The notes under the pieces: generated by a model
Seen by the model: only the letters and a program-made list of their open reading frames with translations
Told to the model about the DNA's origin: nothing
Database searches by the model: none
NCBI GenBank assembly: GCA_900315075.1
Contig: OMXV01000003.1
Span: 62,001 to 126,000, forward strand
Origin: an uncultured Prevotellaceae bacterium
Lineage (GTDB): Bacteria > Bacteroidota > Bacteroidia > Bacteroidales > Bacteroidaceae
Direction: 5' to 3'
Length of the DNA stretch: 64,000 bases
Program-made: the position numbers and the translations under genes
Part shown: positions 46,131-53,894 of the stretch, in pieces
How positions within the stretch are numbered: the first letter of the stretch is position 1
Layout: the number at the start of each line of letters is the position of its first letter

Positions 46131-46147
46131 AATTTATATATTTAAAA

Positions 46148-46168
46148 TTGAAGATTAAAGATTGAAAA
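46148..46168 (-). repeat. three TTGAAGA-type heptamers between fabG and the TetR gene
   Basis: On the plus strand TTGAAGA, TTAAAGA and TTGAAAA follow each other exactly at 46148-46168 in the 64-bp gap upstream of fabG. Confidence 0.6.
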
Positions 46169-46194
46169 ATACCTTAGTTTACTTGCCAACCTAC

Positions 46195-46791
46195 CTATTT
46201 ATTCCTTTTTCCCAAAGCACCATAGACGACTTTAGCCACAAGAGGTTTACTCGATTCCTCTGTCAGTCCATGTCCAAGCCTACCATAGATATATGGTACC
46301 TCAAGACCCTTGATACAATAGTGGGTAATATCGGCCACCAAATCAACATTATCGATGTCAAACTCCCCATCGGCTTTTCCCTCAGTATATACTTTGCGGA
46401 AAAGTTCGATCTCGTCTTCATCGAAATTTTTCCTCATTTTCTCTACCATCCAAATATTACGGAAAAATTCGGCCCTGAGGTTTCCATTCCTCACGACCGT
46501 CTCCTTAATCATGAACAGATGCGTATATATCAGTTCAATAATTTTGTCTAATGGTGGGATTTTCTTAGCCGCAACTTCGTCAAGTTTATCAGACAATCGT
46601 TCCAACTCAGATGCAATAACAGCATAATATACATCTTCTTTACTTTTAAAATATGTATAGAGTGTACGGCGTCCTTTCCCAGATGCCACAGCAATGTCAT
46701 TCATCGTTGTATTCTCGATGCCTTTTTTGGCAAAAAGTTGTCTTGCCACATCTACAAGCGTCTGTCTAGTTTTGGATATTGACATAATCAC
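46195..46791 (-). CDS. TetR/AcrR-family transcriptional regulator
   Basis: The 198-residue protein has a TetR-type helix-turn-helix at residues about 10-55 (LVDVARQLFAKKGIENTTMNDIAVASGKGRRTLYTYFKSKEDV) and an all-helical ligand-binding domain. It probably represses its own operon, which continues with fabG, and may sense acyl-CoA or acyl-ACP. The start is taken at 46791; ATG 46785 is possible. A 9-bp inverted repeat lies between the -7 box and the start codon. Confidence 0.9.
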   Translation of the reverse strand: MIMSISKTRQTLVDVARQLFAKKGIENTTMNDIAVASGKGRRTLYTYFKSKEDVYYAVIASELERLSDKLDEVAAKKIPPLDKIIELIYTHLFMIKETVVRNGNLRAEFFRNIWMVEKMRKNFDEDEIELFRKVYTEGKADGEFDIDNVDLVADITHYCIKGLEVPYIYGRLGHGLTEESSKPLVAKVVYGALGKRNK

Positions 46792-46797
46792 CTCCGT

Positions 46798-46827
46798 TTT
46801 TGCACAGTTGCATATTGATGTGCAAAA
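46798..46827. promoter_or_regulatory. palindromic candidate operator for the TetR-type regulator
   Basis: TTTTGCACA (46798-46806) and TGTGCAAAA (46819-46827) are perfect 9-bp arms with a 12-bp spacer. The right arm overlaps the -7 box and the left arm lies close to the start codon, so a bound repressor would block transcription. Confidence 0.6.
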
Positions 46828-46853
46828 GTATAATTTTTATTTGTTATGCCAAA
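46823..46853 (-). promoter_or_regulatory. promoter of the TetR-fabG operon
   Basis: On the minus strand TTTG (46853-46850) and TACTTTTG (46830-46823), 19 bp apart, fit the consensus. Transcription starts near 46816, inside the inverted repeat. Confidence 0.7.
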
Positions 46854-46930
46854 ATAAAACAGCATAAAATGTAGAATTTGTGCGAATTTTTGAACAATTT
46901 GCATGTTTTTCGAAAAAAAATACCGAAAAA

Positions 46931-46962
46931 TTTGGTGGAAAGTCCACAAATGTGTACCTTTG
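46931..46962 (+). promoter_or_regulatory. tRNA promoter
   Basis: TTTG at 46931-46934 and TACCTTTG at 46955-46962 with 20 bp between them are a full promoter match. Transcription starts around 46969, about 9 nt before the tRNA. Confidence 0.75.
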
Positions 46963-46977
46963 CAACCGCTTAAACAT

Positions 46978-47050
46978 CGCGGAGTGGAGCAGTTGGTAGC
47001 TCGCCAGGCTCATAACCTGGAGGTCGCACGTTCGAATCCTGCCTCCGCCA
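46978..47050 (+). tRNA. tRNA-Met (CAT), initiator-like
   Basis: The 73-nt cloverleaf fits standard numbering: acceptor pairs 2-7 with 66-71, D stem GAGC/GCTC, anticodon CAT at 47011-47013, TTCGAAT T-loop and discriminator A73. CCA is not encoded. Positions 1 and 72 are both C, so the end is unpaired, and the D stem has A11:U24; both are hallmarks of bacterial initiator tRNA. The anticodon stem has AGG/CCU rather than the usual GGG/CCC, and the T stem has a C52-C62 mismatch. It has its own promoter and terminator. Initiator is favoured over elongator Met or Ile2. Confidence 0.9.
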
Positions 47051-47056
47051 CTATAG

Positions 47057-47082
47057 AAACCATCCTTCGGGATGGTTTTTTT
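47057..47082 (+). terminator. terminator after the tRNA
   Basis: AAACCATCC and GGATGGTTT form a 9-bp stem closed by a TTCG tetraloop (47066-47069), followed by T residues, 6 bp after the tRNA. Confidence 0.88.
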
Positions 47083-47133
47083 ATTTCATCTATGATGAGT
47101 ATGGGGTGAGAAAAGCATTTTTCGTTTTTATTA

Positions 47134-47164
47134 TTGGTCATAACGAAAAAAAATGTTACTTTTG
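47134..47164 (+). promoter_or_regulatory. promoter for the flavodoxin-like gene
   Basis: TTG (47134-47136) and TACTTTTG (47157-47164), 20 bp apart, place transcription near 47171. The ORF extension starting at 47153 lies inside this promoter, which supports the ATG at 47210. Confidence 0.7.
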
Positions 47165-47209
47165 CTTTTGATTTGTATTAAAGTAGATTCAAAATACCTT
47201 AAAATAAAA

Positions 47210-47968
47210 ATGGACAGGAGAGAATTTATCAAGAATTCAGCATTGGCCACTGTTGGCGGTCTCTTGCTGACGACACCATTAGCAAATATCTCTGCACAAA
47301 CAAAAGATAAGTCAAACAAAGAATTAACCAACGAACCATACCACATGAGAGTCTTATTAATCAACGGTAGCCCCCGTAAAAACGGCAACACATTCGCTGC
47401 ACTGAATGAAGCATCGAAGAGACTGGAAACACATGACATAGAAACTGAAATAGTACAAATAGGAGCAAAACCTATCCGTGGTTGTATAGCATGCGGTCAA
47501 TGTCATTCTAAGGGTCTAGGACGCTGCGTGTTTGATGACGACCTCTGCAATCGCATTGTGGAAAAATTGGACGATGTTGATGCCCTCATCGTTGGTTCGC
47601 CCGTCTATTATGGTCAGCCTAATGGCACCGTGCTCTCGCTTATTCAACGCCTATTCTATTGCGCTGGCAGCAAGGTGCAAAACAAGCCAGCGGCCGCAGT
47701 CTGCGTATGCCGACGTGGTGGTGCCACAGCAGCCTTCCAAACACTGAACATGCCATTTCAGATGATGAACATGCCTGTAGTGAGCTCTCAATATTGGAAC
47801 ATTGTTTACGGACAATCTGAAGGACAAGCAAAACTCGATACAGAGGGAATGCAGACCATGAGGACTATGGCAGATAACATGGCTTGGCTATTGAAGAAAA
47901 TCCACACTGACGGGCAACCTAACTATCCAGAACGTGAGCCAACTCAATGGATGAATTTCGTGAGGTGA
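47210..47968 (+). CDS. Tat-exported flavodoxin-like FMN reductase
   Basis: From ATG 47210 the 252-residue protein begins MDRREFIKNSALATVGGLLLT, a twin-arginine signal, so it is exported folded with cofactor. The mature part is an NADPH-dependent FMN reductase/flavodoxin fold: VLLINGSPRKNGNTFAAL binds FMN phosphate, GCIACGQCHSKGLGRCVFDDD is the conserved Cys-rich segment, and VGSPVYYGQPNG follows. It probably reduces quinones, metals or another small acceptor in the periplasm. It is followed after 1 bp by the convergent Sel1-repeat gene. Confidence 0.88.
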   Translation: MDRREFIKNSALATVGGLLLTTPLANISAQTKDKSNKELTNEPYHMRVLLINGSPRKNGNTFAALNEASKRLETHDIETEIVQIGAKPIRGCIACGQCHSKGLGRCVFDDDLCNRIVEKLDDVDALIVGSPVYYGQPNGTVLSLIQRLFYCAGSKVQNKPAAAVCVCRRGGATAAFQTLNMPFQMMNMPVVSSQYWNIVYGQSEGQAKLDTEGMQTMRTMADNMAWLLKKIHTDGQPNYPEREPTQWMNFVR

Positions 47969-47969
47969 G

Positions 47970-48611
47970 TCAAATCCAGCGATATCCGTGTTCCTTACAA
48001 TAGTCAACGGCATATTGAAAGCCGTTGAAAGCTGATTTTCGTATCCATTTCAGACCTATCTTCTCATCTTTTGGCACGCCATTTCCTGTCATGTGAAACC
48101 ACCCGATGGCAAACTGAGCCTGCGCATCGCCACCATTTGCTGCTAATTCATACCAAAAAGCACATTCTTCCAAATTACGCTCAATGCCATCACCATTCCA
48201 ATAAGCCGCCCCACAATTTTTCTGACTTTGGACATGCCCCTGAAAAGCTGCTTCACGATACCAAAGAAAAGCCTTGTGGTGGTCGGTTTCCACCCCTTGC
48301 CCTAAATAAAATGCGTTGGCCACATTGACTTGAGACTGCATATCCCCTTTTTCGGCTGCCTTCAAATACCAAAGGAAGGCATTTTCTGCACTCTGCCCCA
48401 CCCCCTTTCCATAATAGTAGCACTCCGCCACATTAAAACAGCCATACACATCATCGAGCATAGCCGCTTTCATGTACCACTCAAAAGCTATTTCAAGATT
48501 CACTTTCACTCCAATGCCACGCTCATAGCAGACTCCCAGGTTGTTCATTGCCTTGGTGTCGCCTTCATAGGCTTTTTGTCGATAACCATCAGCTTTATTG
48601 CGTTCGTGCAT
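47970..48611 (-). CDS. Sel1-repeat (TPR-like) protein
   Basis: The 213-residue protein consists of five or six Sel1-type repeats of 36 residues, each with an A...LG..Y..G.GV..N...A..WY..AA pattern (for example NNLGVCYERGIGVKVNLEIAFEWYMKAA). These form a superhelix for protein-protein contacts. No signal peptide is seen. It is convergent with the flavodoxin gene and ends only 1 bp from it. The partner is unknown. Confidence 0.88.
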   Translation of the reverse strand: MHERNKADGYRQKAYEGDTKAMNNLGVCYERGIGVKVNLEIAFEWYMKAAMLDDVYGCFNVAECYYYGKGVGQSAENAFLWYLKAAEKGDMQSQVNVANAFYLGQGVETDHHKAFLWYREAAFQGHVQSQKNCGAAYWNGDGIERNLEECAFWYELAANGGDAQAQFAIGWFHMTGNGVPKDEKIGLKWIRKSAFNGFQYAVDYCKEHGYRWI

Positions 48612-48707
48612 ACAATTTTATGATAAAAAGGTTTTTGTTTGAGATAGAAGTATAAGACTGTCATTATGCCACCCGACAAGGGGTGTAAATTAACTATTGC
48701 GGTCTAT

Positions 48708-51437
48708 TCATTCTGTAATATCACTATACTTTAATAGATAAGTGTCGTATTGGGTCTCGAATGGATGGAAGGGAGTTGACACATCTGCTGCTGGGGCAAA
48801 CATACGACAAACTACTTCTGGCATAGCATCTGCTTTGATATAATAATATCTGAAGGTTGTCCCCACAGGTCCATCTCCTTTCTTCCACCCAGGGAAATGA
48901 GTTTTTGCAAACTTAGGACCTTGTCCACTAACTGCCGCATTGACAGTGAGAACGATACCACGGTCTGTCTGTTCGAAATTCAACGACAATGAGTCGCCTG
49001 TAATGAGTATTCCGTTGCCATTCTTGTCGGAGCAGAAAGCCGCATCTATACCGCTATGATTACCTTCAAAATAAAGGTCGTCCTTATGTTTAGCCCAAAA
49101 ACCATAACGATTAGCCCTACAGCGTCCTGGATAACTGGCAAAGGGTCCATATCCTATCCATTGCACACGGTCGATGCTTTGATCAAGTAAATAGGCCACG
49201 CCTAATTCAGCGCGAAAAACGTCGGCAGTATCTGGAGCTAATATGAACTTCACTTCCTCTCCGCCATTGATGGCACGACTTTGAATATCGGCCTTTACCT
49301 GACTATTATTAATTGGCAACAAATATTTTTCAGGCAGGCGTCCCTTTTGAGTGAGTCGCTCGCCCATGGTAGCCTTTCGCCCTGTGCGAATGAGTTCTTG
49401 TCTAATAAGTACCGAACTATTTCCTTGCCCAATCCAGTCTATCTGTGGCTTATTAATGACAAACGACTGGTGAAGGAAAATATTACCCTGATCATCTTCT
49501 ATATCGAACTGAAGGAGGCTGAGACCATTTTGTCTGGGAAGTCTCAGTGTATAAGAAACAGAACCACGTGGCTTACAATCAGGACTGAAAGCACCGTGCA
49601 TCACAGTGTCACGATTATTGGTCAATGTCCAATGGAAAGTAACATTATCTTTCAGATTAAGGAAGTCGTAACGATTTACAATATTCAGCACATCACCATC
49701 TACACGCTCCACAAAAGCCCTCGCATAGTTATGCTGCAATTCGAAATAATTGGGCAAAGGTGTGCGGTCTGCATAGAGAAGTCCATCAGTGCCTTTATTG
49801 CCATACATTTCAAAGCCACCACTCTCAGAAGTGAAGACTCGTTCCTCATAACCATATAGGCTTTTAAGAGAATCGCTGAAAGGCATACCTTGATCTACCC
49901 ATTCCCAGACACTGCCTCCTGCAATACTTGGTGTACGCTCAATGATTTCCCATTGTCGGTCGTGATCTTCCAAGGAGATACCGAGTGTATGACAATACTC
50001 AGTGAAGATAACAGGCCGGTCTGATTGCTGGTAGAAATCCGCGATTTGCTCCGTCGATGGGTAATGGGGCGCATAGATATCCGCCACTTTAGGGAAATCG
50101 TAATTAAACCTGCGGAAATAGCTACCAACCTGAGGATAACAAATGGGGCGAGAGGAATCAAGTTCACGCTTCACATAGTCACCCAGCCTTATACAAATAT
50201 CAGTCAGTGGATTCTCATTGCCAAGACTCCAAATCAGTACAGAGGGATGGTTTTTATCACGTCGAATGGTAGCCTGTGCTCTTTGCTGCAGAACAGGATA
50301 GAAAGTAGAGTCTGAGAGATTTTTGTCGCCATAGCCAAAAGGAACCTCATCGATGATATAGAAACCGAGAGAGTCTGCCAGTTGATAAAAACGCGGTTCT
50401 CGTGGGTAATGTGACGTACGGATATAGTTGACAGAAGCCTCCTTCATCAGTTTCATGTCTTGTAGGGTGCGAGCCTCGTCTATGACTTTTACTGTCACTG
50501 GGTCGGTGGAGTGGCTGGTCACACCACGTAATTTAATGGCTTGTCCGTTTAGCTTCAGTATATTACCCTCCACAGATACCTCGCGGAAGCCGAATTTGTG
50601 TACAAATGTCTGAAGTGTTTTGTCCTTTTGGCTTAGTGTTGTCTTTAATATATATAAATAAGGTGTTTCAGCTGTCCAAAGTTTTGGTTCAAAAACTGAC
50701 AGACATTCCCCATTTCCTTCTGTAATCCGATTTCCAAGAGCATCAAAGATTTCATGCTTAACCATAGTGTTTCTACTGGCATTGGCAATATCTGTTTTTA
50801 CTATTACCTCGCCTGTGTTTTTCGTCTGGATAGTCAAATCTTTCAAATGGGTATACGGTACTGCCATCAATGTCACATCACGAAAGATACCATTAGGTGC
50901 CCAATCATCATTATAGTCAAAGTCACTCCCCCAGAACTGCGAAATGACCCGCATGGAGAGTTGCTGATGTTCTGATTTCTTATCAAGATAAGGAGTGATA
51001 TCAAACATTGCCGTGTTGTAACCAGAACGCCATGAACCCACAGCCTTGCCGTTGACCCACAAATCATAACCATATAATACACCATCAAAACAAATCACGA
51101 TTTGCTGCCCCCTCCACTTCTCAGGCACAGTGAAAGTGGTGCGGTAATACCCCGTCATTGGCTTTGCTTTGTCATAGTTAGGTTGACAAAAGCCATAAAC
51201 CTCCCAACAGCCTGGCACTGGAATACTTCCCCACGTCTCGTCGGCATCGGGTATAGTCAAGTCGTCTACAATTCCTTGTATCACCTTCAACTGCCATTCT
51301 CCGTTCAAACTCTTCATCATCTGCGAGTCAGTCACGGGCAAAACATCCATGAAGGCATCCCTGACCTGAGCCTTAATGCCAACAATAAGCCACATAAGGC
51401 AAATCACACTTACAATCCTTCTCATCCTCTTTTTCAA
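48708..51437 (-). CDS. GH2 beta-galactosidase-like glycoside hydrolase
   Basis: The 909-residue secreted protein (signal peptide ending VGIKAQ) has the five-domain LacZ layout: jelly roll (DETWGSIPVPGCWEVYGF), two immunoglobulin-like domains around a TIM barrel, and a C-terminal Bgal_small_N domain (SRAINGGEEVKFILAPD). The acid/base Glu is in IWSLGNENPL near residue 407 and the nucleophile Glu in VIFTEYCHTLG near 480. It probably removes terminal beta-galactose, or a related sugar, from glycan imported by the SusC/D system. It lies in the same direction as SusC, SusD and the DUF362 fusion. Confidence 0.9.
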   Translation of the reverse strand: MKKRMRRIVSVICLMWLIVGIKAQVRDAFMDVLPVTDSQMMKSLNGEWQLKVIQGIVDDLTIPDADETWGSIPVPGCWEVYGFCQPNYDKAKPMTGYYRTTFTVPEKWRGQQIVICFDGVLYGYDLWVNGKAVGSWRSGYNTAMFDITPYLDKKSEHQQLSMRVISQFWGSDFDYNDDWAPNGIFRDVTLMAVPYTHLKDLTIQTKNTGEVIVKTDIANASRNTMVKHEIFDALGNRITEGNGECLSVFEPKLWTAETPYLYILKTTLSQKDKTLQTFVHKFGFREVSVEGNILKLNGQAIKLRGVTSHSTDPVTVKVIDEARTLQDMKLMKEASVNYIRTSHYPREPRFYQLADSLGFYIIDEVPFGYGDKNLSDSTFYPVLQQRAQATIRRDKNHPSVLIWSLGNENPLTDICIRLGDYVKRELDSSRPICYPQVGSYFRRFNYDFPKVADIYAPHYPSTEQIADFYQQSDRPVIFTEYCHTLGISLEDHDRQWEIIERTPSIAGGSVWEWVDQGMPFSDSLKSLYGYEERVFTSESGGFEMYGNKGTDGLLYADRTPLPNYFELQHNYARAFVERVDGDVLNIVNRYDFLNLKDNVTFHWTLTNNRDTVMHGAFSPDCKPRGSVSYTLRLPRQNGLSLLQFDIEDDQGNIFLHQSFVINKPQIDWIGQGNSSVLIRQELIRTGRKATMGERLTQKGRLPEKYLLPINNSQVKADIQSRAINGGEEVKFILAPDTADVFRAELGVAYLLDQSIDRVQWIGYGPFASYPGRCRANRYGFWAKHKDDLYFEGNHSGIDAAFCSDKNGNGILITGDSLSLNFEQTDRGIVLTVNAAVSGQGPKFAKTHFPGWKKGDGPVGTTFRYYYIKADAMPEVVCRMFAPAADVSTPFHPFETQYDTYLLKYSDITE

Positions 51438-51511
51438 TTAAGTAGGTAATCAAAATTATCTGTAACTATCATTCTTGTAGGTGTCGTATAGCCTTTTATG
51501 TTTCTTTGGCA

Positions 51512-51570
51512 CATCTTTCTCTCTCATCCTCAGTCACATAGCCCGCTATGCTCCATCGTCTGAGAAAGAA
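51512..51570. repeat. imperfect extragenic inverted repeat
   Basis: CATAGC (51537-51542) and GCTATG (51545-51550) form a tight palindrome. CTCAG (51529-51533) and CTGAG (51560-51564), with TCTTTCT/AGAAAGA further out, extend it. It lies in the gap between GH2 and the DUF362 fusion; there is no T run, so it does not look like an ordinary terminator. Confidence 0.5.
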
Positions 51571-51625
51571 ATCTACATCCAAATAAATCATAAAATACTA
51601 TCATGTAATTTTGACCACCTACTTT

Positions 51626-53767
51626 TCAAAATTCTATCTTCTTATACTTGAGATCGATTTTCGTATATTGATGTCTGTTATTCCAATGCTCAAATAGGCC
51701 GAGAGGTGCATCCAAAGCCTTACCCTCCTGCATATAGACAGTTCCACTTGGGGTATTAGGAATACTGGCGGCCTCACGCAGATATTCATCACAATAGTTT
51801 AAACTGCCAAACTCTGGCCATTCATTAATAATGATATCCATACCGACAGCATCACATGCCACTTCGTCCTGTGACACTATGATGGAGCAGGCCCAGTCGC
51901 CACAGAATGGTTCTTTCATCCATTTGGGATTTGGCGCACCATTGACGTCGCGTGAACCGTAAGTACCATCAATGAGGAATAGCAATGTTTTCTGTCCCAT
52001 ATTCCTATGAGCCATCCAATCGACAAAGGTTTTATATCCTGGTTTCCCATTTCGTTTATCTTGGCTCACATTGTTATGTGCATTCTGCCGCCATAGCAAA
52101 TTGATATCGGTGGCGCCATACCAATTTTTGGCGGTCAGTGTCACACCTGGACCTGAATGCGTTTTCAGCAGTGCTGAATTGATGAGATAGTCGGCATCAA
52201 CAACACACTTAGCCATACCTCGTGCCATTTTACCATTGTCCACTGAATATGCAATCTGCTCAGGATAGTATTCACATTTCTCACGCCCATCCCCACCAAT
52301 ATTATCAATCATTCGGACAAACGGAAACTCGCGGTGTATCTTATCATATATAGAATCTGTGATTGCACGACTGGGTTCGCAGAGTATAATGTCTTGTTGG
52401 CGTATCCCCCCATCATGCACCATAGAGCGTACTAAAGCCAATGTTGTGAAAGGCGACGAGTTCAATTCTATTGTGTCGTTATGAGTGATGGCATTGTTCA
52501 TATTCAATTTGACTACGATAGTCTCGCCCCTCTTGTACCCCCGATTTCCTCGTCCATGCGTCTTATTGAAATGGCGGAATAGTGCCCGCCATGCCTTCTT
52601 GGCCGTCGGCTCACCAGTAAGTTGCATCACGGCCTCCGGAATCATGGAATCAGCTCTCTGCTGGTCATTCCATCTGTCTTCCACCCAAAGACCTGTATGC
52701 CCGTCCCACTTGGCAACACCCGGTGCATGTATCCATGCCACACGACCTGGATGGATACCACGTCCCACACCTATCGGCTGATTGGGACCGACAAAGAGTT
52801 TCGGTGTTTGTGAATTGTATTCGCCGAAAAACAAGCGGTTGCGATTGACAGGTTCTTCCAACAATTGTATGGTCGTAGAGGGACCTAGGTCAGGGTTTTT
52901 CCATGCTTTCAACTGCCAGACGAGTCTGCCATCCTTATCTATCTCAACAGCCTGTACTGGAGCATTCGCAGTATCCATCGGCTCTTTATTCCACTCATTA
53001 TACCAATTGTTGATAATGTGATTACCATTCTTCAAACGTATGGTTTTCTGAGGTTGTGTCACTCCATAGTCCGTGGTGTTGAGTTCCCATACGATTTGCC
53101 CTTGGCGATTAATCTCCTGAACCAAACCCTTTCGTCCTGTAATAAGCAAGTTGCCAGTTTTCGGCATTTCTTGCACACTCCAAGGCAGGGAACCAGTCCA
53201 ACGGTCAACTTCTTGACCATTGCTCGTAAACTCATGGATGCAGCCCATAGCCATATTCGCCACAAGCAACGTACCACGCGAGGATAGACGTGCATTTCTG
53301 AACTGCCCATGCACCGAGCCTTTTTCATTAGTAGGCAATTCAAATTCACGTACTATGCGACACTCTGGAATCTCCATCACGACCGCTTTGGCAGGTATTC
53401 CATTCTGCACAAACACCACGTGCGTATTTCCTATGGGCTGTATGGTATGTATCTCTGTTCCCTCTGGTGCAGCATAGCTCCACACCGTCTCGCTTGTCTG
53501 GGTAACTTCTGCTATTCCATATTGATGTGCTAACAAAATATGCCCATCTGCCATCAGCATAGCATCGCTGATTTCACCTCGTTTCAGTTGGTCATCATAA
53601 TTCCAACCGATCTGTCCATCTTTTACAATGAACATCCTCCGCTGTTTACTTTGGCCAGCATAGAAAAAGTTATGGCGTGTAAGAGTAGTATCTATTTCCT
53701 GTGCTGAAATGCCAAACACCGCCGTCACTATCAGGCATAGTGTCTGTAATATTCTTCTCGTCATCAT
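51626..53767 (-). CDS. secreted beta-propeller fused to DUF362
   Basis: After a signal peptide (MMTRRILQTLCLIVTAVFGISAQ) the first half, to about residue 340, is a beta-propeller like PQQ/arylsulfotransferase proteins, with repeated blades such as DAMLMADGHILLAHQYGIAEV, LLITGRKGLVQEINRQGQIVWEL and KTIRLKNGNHIINNWYNEW. From about 370 (ADSMIPEAVMQLTGE onward) the second half is DUF362-like, with VVKLNMNNA, CEPSRAITDS, LINSALLKTH and AKNWYGATD. DUF362 has no firmly known activity. The gene sits between SusD and GH2, so it probably acts on the same glycan. A TATCTTTG box (53782-53775) ends 8 bp before the ATG, so the mRNA could be almost leaderless. Confidence 0.8.
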   Translation of the reverse strand: MMTRRILQTLCLIVTAVFGISAQEIDTTLTRHNFFYAGQSKQRRMFIVKDGQIGWNYDDQLKRGEISDAMLMADGHILLAHQYGIAEVTQTSETVWSYAAPEGTEIHTIQPIGNTHVVFVQNGIPAKAVVMEIPECRIVREFELPTNEKGSVHGQFRNARLSSRGTLLVANMAMGCIHEFTSNGQEVDRWTGSLPWSVQEMPKTGNLLITGRKGLVQEINRQGQIVWELNTTDYGVTQPQKTIRLKNGNHIINNWYNEWNKEPMDTANAPVQAVEIDKDGRLVWQLKAWKNPDLGPSTTIQLLEEPVNRNRLFFGEYNSQTPKLFVGPNQPIGVGRGIHPGRVAWIHAPGVAKWDGHTGLWVEDRWNDQQRADSMIPEAVMQLTGEPTAKKAWRALFRHFNKTHGRGNRGYKRGETIVVKLNMNNAITHNDTIELNSSPFTTLALVRSMVHDGGIRQQDIILCEPSRAITDSIYDKIHREFPFVRMIDNIGGDGREKCEYYPEQIAYSVDNGKMARGMAKCVVDADYLINSALLKTHSGPGVTLTAKNWYGATDINLLWRQNAHNNVSQDKRNGKPGYKTFVDWMAHRNMGQKTLLFLIDGTYGSRDVNGAPNPKWMKEPFCGDWACSIIVSQDEVACDAVGMDIIINEWPEFGSLNYCDEYLREAASIPNTPSGTVYMQEGKALDAPLGLFEHWNNRHQYTKIDLKYKKIEF

Positions 53768-53789
53768 TTGTCTGCAAAGATATCATTTT

Positions 53790-53826
53790 TTTTTGAAATA
53801 AAGGCCGCACCTCCCGATGCAGCCTT
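53790..53826 (-). terminator. hairpin after susD
   Basis: On the minus strand GGCTGCA (53824-53818) pairs with TGCGGCC (53809-53803), including one G-U pair, and is followed by TTTATTT. It could terminate part of the transcripts between SusD and the enzyme genes, giving high SusC/D and lower enzyme expression. Confidence 0.5.
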
Positions 53827-53894
53827 CACATTTTACAATTTTACACTACTAATTCAATATAACTCTAAATTAACTAAAACTAACGCTGCATAAT

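Noticed and set aside
46903-47109. 68-codon ORF spanning the tRNA
   Set aside because: The region is a complete tRNA with promoter and terminator.
49281-49859. 192-codon plus-strand ORF
   Set aside because: Antisense to the GH2 gene, whose catalytic residues are intact.
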